Below, piece after piece: positions 63,716 through 64,000 of a stretch of DNA of 64,000 nucleotides. Source of the stretch: an uncultured Lachnospiraceae bacterium (GTDB lineage Bacteria; Bacillota; Clostridia; Lachnospirales; Lachnospiraceae). Positions within the stretch are counted from its first letter, which is position 1. Every line of letters starts with the position of its first letter. The stretch lies in NCBI GenBank assembly GCA_910578405.1, contig CAJTQO010000009.1, forward strand, positions 1-64,000. The letters are read 5' to 3'. Under the pieces are notes generated by a model that was given only the letters and a program-made list of their open reading frames with translations, made no database searches and was not told the origin of the DNA. The position numbers and the translations under genes were made by a program.

Positions 63716-64000
63716 TCATTTTGGGGCGATTTTGAGTGTTGCCAAGCTAATATTATCTTTATTTCCATAAGAATTATCTGTAAAAAGAATGTAATTCGTT
63801 ACTATTGCTTCTGATCCTTCTAACAAAATCCAATTTAATATAATTTGCTTCGCAGTATCAACAGTAATCAGTGTTCTTTTTACTTGTATGGCTTTTATCC
63901 CACTTATAGAAATAACTAAATTTCTAAACTTGTCTTCATTATCATCAATTGTTTCAGGAATCAATTTTCTCACAGATACATCATCAATCGTTTCAAATTC
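63716..64000 (-). CDS. partial gene, unknown function (C-terminal 94 residues)
   Basis: The minus-strand frame is open from the window edge to a stop at 63716, so only the C-terminal part is seen (FETIDDVSVRKLIPETIDD to GNKDNISLATLKIAPK). The segment is a mix of beta and helix with no recognised motif. Its codons are more AT-rich (many ATT, AAA, AAT) than those of its neighbours, hinting at acquired DNA. An internal GTG at 63973 is probably not the start, because the frame continues upstream. Confidence 0.6.
   Translation of the reverse strand, partial: EFETIDDVSVRKLIPETIDDNEDKFRNLVISISGIKAIQVKRTLITVDTAKQIILNWILLEGSEAIVTNYILFTDNSYGNKDNISLATLKIAPK

Noticed and set aside
63406..63768. 120-codon minus-strand open frame
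   Set aside because: It spans the 20-bp palindrome and the end of the partial gene in another frame; composition does not look coding.

Overview
The window looks like a chromosome segment from a Gram-positive anaerobe of the Clostridia, most likely a Lachnospiraceae-type gut organism. The evidence is the gene complement: a Csp-like S8 peptidase, a T-box-controlled thrS, infC-rpmI-rplT, rny, recA-recX, DUF1540 and C_GCAxxG_C_C small proteins, and LexA boxes of the GAAC-N4-GTTC type. Strong AGGAGG ribosome sites and terminators with T-runs fit the same group. Almost all genes lie on the minus strand. The main exception is a four-gene plus-strand block at 33.9-37.3 kb.

Layout. (1) 1-1045 is the worn edge of a conjugative-type element (a DUF3991/TOPRIM relic with a nonsense codon). 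It abuts an S8 peptidase gene whose C-terminal end is missing. (2) 2.9-12.8 kb is housekeeping and metabolism: ACT protein plus phenylacetate-CoA ligase, M18 aminopeptidase, DUF2156 protein, RecQ, a hybrid histidine kinase, a GNAT enzyme and a thioesterase. A short tandem repeat sits between recQ and the kinase gene. (3) 13.1-16.7 kb holds tRNA-Val and tRNA-Met, a frameshifted integrase relic just behind them, and a large membrane protein whose reading frame is broken exactly at a run of nine G. (4) 16.7-27.4 kb is core genome: NUDIX, aminotransferase, rny, recX, recA with two LexA boxes, AI-2E transporter, PepD-like dipeptidase, and rplT-rpmI-infC with a probable ATT start for infC. (5) 27.5-33.4 kb is an oligopeptide ABC transporter (oppBCDF, oppA). 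(6) 33.9-57.3 kb is a large tellurium-resistance-type (Ter) stress region. (7) 57.5-64 kb holds DUF1540, a GT39-like membrane protein, thrS with a Thr T-box, a small membrane protein, two small metal/cysteine-motif proteins and a partial gene.

The Ter region is the most interesting part. It contains four TerD-domain proteins, TelA, AIM24, a P-type Ca2+ ATPase, a YceG-family protein, a rhomboid protease, a HAD phosphatase, a StiP/PELOTA phosphoribosyltransferase-like protein and a PRTase-TRSP protein. The last three belong to the Ter-linked nucleoside-like metabolite module known from comparative genomics, but its ATP-grasp and C-C lyase partners are not in this window. Embedded in the region are an apparent fusion of a YceG-like domain to an HtrA-like trypsin domain, and a three-gene unit (Hsp70/actin-fold DUF5716-like protein, TPR protein, two-TM coiled-coil protein) with its own predicted promoter and no known function. 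A plausible reading is a calcium- and envelope-stress-responsive membrane system in which TerD proteins bind Ca2+, the ATPase moves Ca2+, the proteases act in regulation or quality control, and the PRTase/HAD enzymes make a small molecule. That integration is inference.
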